Source: Panaeolus papilionaceus
Lineage: Eukaryota; Basidiomycota; Agaricomycetes; Agaricales
NCBI GenBank assembly: GCA_015501605.1
Contig: JADNRZ010000012.1
Coordinates: 682,001 to 746,000 of the forward strand
DNA length: 64,000 nt
Direction: 5' to 3'
In this document: positions 61,309 through 64,000 of the stretch, piece by piece
Layout of the letters: each line of letters opens with the position of its first letter
How positions within the stretch are numbered: the stretch's first letter is position 1
Program-made: the position numbers and the translations under genes
The notes under the pieces: generated by a model
Told to the model about the DNA's origin: nothing
The model's input: the letters and a program-made list of their open reading frames with translations, nothing else
Databases searched by the model: none

Positions 61309-62454
61309 ATGTCCCGTTGTCCGCGGCTTCGAGCTATGGATACGATACTCTCATCAGAGAGCATTTCTCATGACCACAACCTACTTTTTCCAGCTGGATC
61401 GCGGGTGATCATCAATGGCAACCTTCACATTCAGGTTTCGTCGGAAATCGTGACTGGTTTCAGCGGTGAGTCCATTGAAAAGTCTCGAATTTCGATGCTT
61501 ACAAAACGCCTGCGCTGAACAGCTCTCAACACGCTCTACCAAAAATCGTGCACAACTGCTGCCTACAACTCCAGAGAGCGCTACGAGGCTTCAAAGCTTT
61601 GTGACCATTCTAACAGCAGAACGGGAATGGCCACCGTAATACATTGCTGTATTGACCACGGAGAGAGCCCCATCCTCTGGCTCTCTGGGTCTAAGGCTTC
61701 AAAGAAATCTACCTTTTCCCAAACGATGGCAGAGAGCCTCGCAAACCAGAACAAACTTGCTGCCTCTTTCTTCATTTCTCCTCCAACAGCCTCAAATGTC
61801 ACTTGTTCATACGAGGCGCATTTTGCAGCATCCATCGCAATTCAACTTATACAAACAATTCCAGCAATACGACCTTATATTGAACACGCGATAATCAGGA
61901 ATCCGACAGTCTTCGATCTTATCACCCGCGAGCAAGCAAGATTGCTCATTCTTCAGCCGTTGGAACAGCTCCGGAAAGACCACCCTGGTACCGATACATC
62001 AACCCTCCCTCGAATCATTGTCGTCGACGCACTGGACGAATGCAGTACTCAGACGGGCCAACTTCAGATTTTAGACGCTCTAGACATTCTCATTAGTCGG
62101 CAGGACATTTTCCCGTTTTTCGTGTTCTTATCCTGCCGGCACGAGCAGCATATCTGCTCCTGGTTCTCCAATAGGGCGGTCTCCAGAGTTGGACTACTTC
62201 CATGCTGTTGTGTTCATTGCAACGACTGTAATGGCGGGGTTTTCTTGCCAGGGCTGCAGCCTGAAATGCGCTGTCATCGACAAGCGCTCACTAGAACGTG
62301 GACGGCATTCAGTGTCATAGCACGTATGGCAAAGCGATGCTGCAATTTTTTCGACCGTGCGATACGAATACTACAAAACATAATGGATACAGGGTCAATA
62401 GTTTCGGTGATATTTCTGAAGCGTCTCATTACTGGTGGTAGCAGATCTGAGTAA
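61309..62454 (+). CDS. NACHT-type NLR-like protein, truncated, with a degenerate P-loop
   Basis: Two exons (61309-61465 and 61523-62454) join in frame to 362 residues; the Met at 61336 is an alternative start. The N-terminus has INGNLHIQVS and then YNSRERYEASKLCDHS, matching the pre-NACHT block NSKERYDPPKCHP of NLR-1. The P-loop position reads LSGSKASKKSTF, so the invariant GKS is KKS. Walker B is intact (RIIVVDALDEC). LAASFFIS and IRPYIEHAIIRNPTVFD also match the family. After CRHEQHICSWFSNR the similarity ends and the protein stops soon, whereas NLR-1 continues for several hundred residues. It is probably a non-functional or altered copy; expression unknown. Confidence 0.72.
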
Positions 62455-64000
62455 ATTCATATTCAAGTTTTGCCATTGATCTCGGTGGAAGTTCTCCCGC
62501 TTAGTTCCAACGTCGTATAAATTATTTACAATCGATAGAAAAACACACGTAGTGTATGTACGAAAACAGAAAGATAACGCAGTGACAATGACCACACGAT
62601 TGGATAGTTCAAGGTTGATGAGGCCGTCCACGACACGTTTTAGTAATAGACTATTCCTGCTGTAACATTGCCCGAACTTTCCCAATTTCTGGCCTCCCCA
62701 CCTGACTCCATGTCCAATTGACGGCACATATTTACCAGATAAATGTAACACGCCGATTAGGTAGATTGCTTAATTGCGCTGGAGAGATAGGGTGAGCGTC
62801 TTTGTTCTCACATCCCAGCTCTGAGGTTCGCGGGGTGTTAGACGACAGCGGCAATTGCCGATTCCATTTTAAGGTCTCACTGTGCAAAATTCGATGTCAC
62901 CATCAACCACCACCATGTCCCTCGCTTCTGCAGGATACCTGCTTTCAATCGCACCAACGCGCCAATAGATTCAGCGAAGAATTCTTCATCGTAATCTGAG
63001 TCCTGAAGTCAGACAGAAGGTGGAAGAGCTCCTAAACACGACCGAAAGATCAGTGGCCTTTTTTTCAAGCTGACATTCAGGGCTTTCTCCGAGAAGATGA
63101 GGTGCAGGAGGAATGGCGCCCCGGTGCCTTCTTCCGAACCAACCTTGACTCTGAAAATGGCGAGGGATATTTCTTGATGATGCATGTCCGGTTCACGCAG
63201 ATTGACAGAACAGAGTTGGGCTTCGACCCCACTCCGGAATGCATGACAGATGCCGTGGCGAAGCAGTATCTCCTTGATGAGCTAGGCGTCAAAGTCAGTG
63301 AATTGGAGTGCTTATCTGTGTGTTCAGAATATACCTGAGGCTCGGATTGGTATTTGCAAGAAATTCAAGGCCAAGTACTGCTGTACCAAAGGAGTTGGCG
63401 TACACTTTGCAGGCATCAGAACGGAAGTGGTCAGCAATCGTCGTAACCCAGCATCCCACCAGCAAACACCAGAAGGTGTTCTAATTCCATTATTCGAGAC
63501 AAATTCACAACTGGCGTCCTATAACGTCGTAAACACAAAGCTTACGCAACCTCAGAGCTTGAATGATATTTTAAAGGTTGAAGCCTGTGTCATTGAACCC
63601 ACTCTTGGTTTGGATCATAATGACGGTCTACGATATGTCGATGGACCGTCATTGAACACATTGGGTCTGCGTCTTGAGATGGGAATACCCGGACATGATA
63701 CATTAAGGCGGCTTATACCCAGATGGCTTCACAGCCTTCATCGAGGTCGCTGGCTGTAGTGATCAACCAAAACCCTACGTCCTTGCCTTATCGTGCCCAG
63801 ACATAGGACTTGTACAATCCGACTATTGGAAATAGGGACTCCATACACACGTAAATGATTCCAACAATTTGACATATATTTGTACGGTAGCTCTTGCTTG
63901 AGATGCTGATGAGTTTTAGAGAAAAATGGTTGACGAAGATCATGATACAATAGTGACATGTACAATGAATAGTATTCATTTTCATACAGTGAATAATGAT
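62455..64000. other. Unrecognised right-hand end
   Basis: The plus-strand frames at 63102-63338 (RTNLDSENGEGYFLMMHVRFTQIDRTELGFDPTPE region) and 63298-63759 read protein-like, may be neighbouring exons of one gene or relic, and follow the NLR copy. I could not assign them to a family or find reliable start and splice sites. The rest shows nothing. Confidence 0.35.

Overview
The window looks like nuclear DNA of a mushroom-forming basidiomycete (Agaricomycetes). Genes are broken by many short (about 50-60 bp) GT-AG introns, the spacing is compact, and the gene families are typical of that group: a CBM-less GH6 protein, short basidiomycete-style NACHT proteins, a basidiomycete seven-helix membrane protein and an SKG6-like single-span membrane protein. 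I saw no tRNA, rRNA, CRISPR or prokaryotic feature. Gene models were built by hand from splice sites and reading frame. For the PKS, halogenase, both P450s, MFS-2, PUF6, NAT9, dehalogenase, NLR-1 and the SKG6-like gene the summed exon lengths were checked as whole codons (P450-1 is one base short, see below).

Layout. 1-7.4 kb is housekeeping and accessory DNA: the 5' part of a secreted type B carboxylesterase, a 391 bp non-autonomous MITE with TA target duplication, a PUF6/PUM3-type RNA-binding protein and a single-span membrane protein. 8-43.8 kb is a secondary-metabolite cluster. In order it holds a 2595-residue reducing polyketide synthase (KS-AT-DH-degenerate MT-degenerate ER-KR-ACP-thioester reductase, minus strand), a divergently transcribed trans-acting enoyl reductase, cytochrome P450-1, MFS transporter-1, a seven-helix membrane protein, an FAD-dependent halogenase, MFS transporter-2, P450-2 and an extended short-chain reductase. 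44.7-46.9 kb holds a DUF1917 protein and a NAT9-like acetyltransferase. 47-64 kb mixes a NACHT (NLR-like) gene, two degraded NLR relatives, a GH6 protein that has lost a catalytic Asp, glucosamine-6-phosphate N-acetyltransferase, a 2-haloacid dehalogenase, and repeat-rich DNA with a long palindrome.

How the cluster probably works (inference). The PKS builds a reduced chain. Its own ER region lacks the nucleotide-binding glycines, so the separate enoyl reductase would act in trans, as LovC does for LovB. The C-terminal reductase domain would release the chain as an aldehyde or alcohol. The two P450s, the reductase and the halogenase would tailor it and the two MFS proteins would export it. The product should be a chlorinated or brominated reduced polyketide. 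Its exact structure cannot be read from sequence.

The most notable structural point is that the P450+MFS pair occurs twice, in mirror-image order around the halogenase and the seven-helix gene, with the same intron positions in both copies. One P450 copy carries an apparent single-base deletion near its N-terminus.
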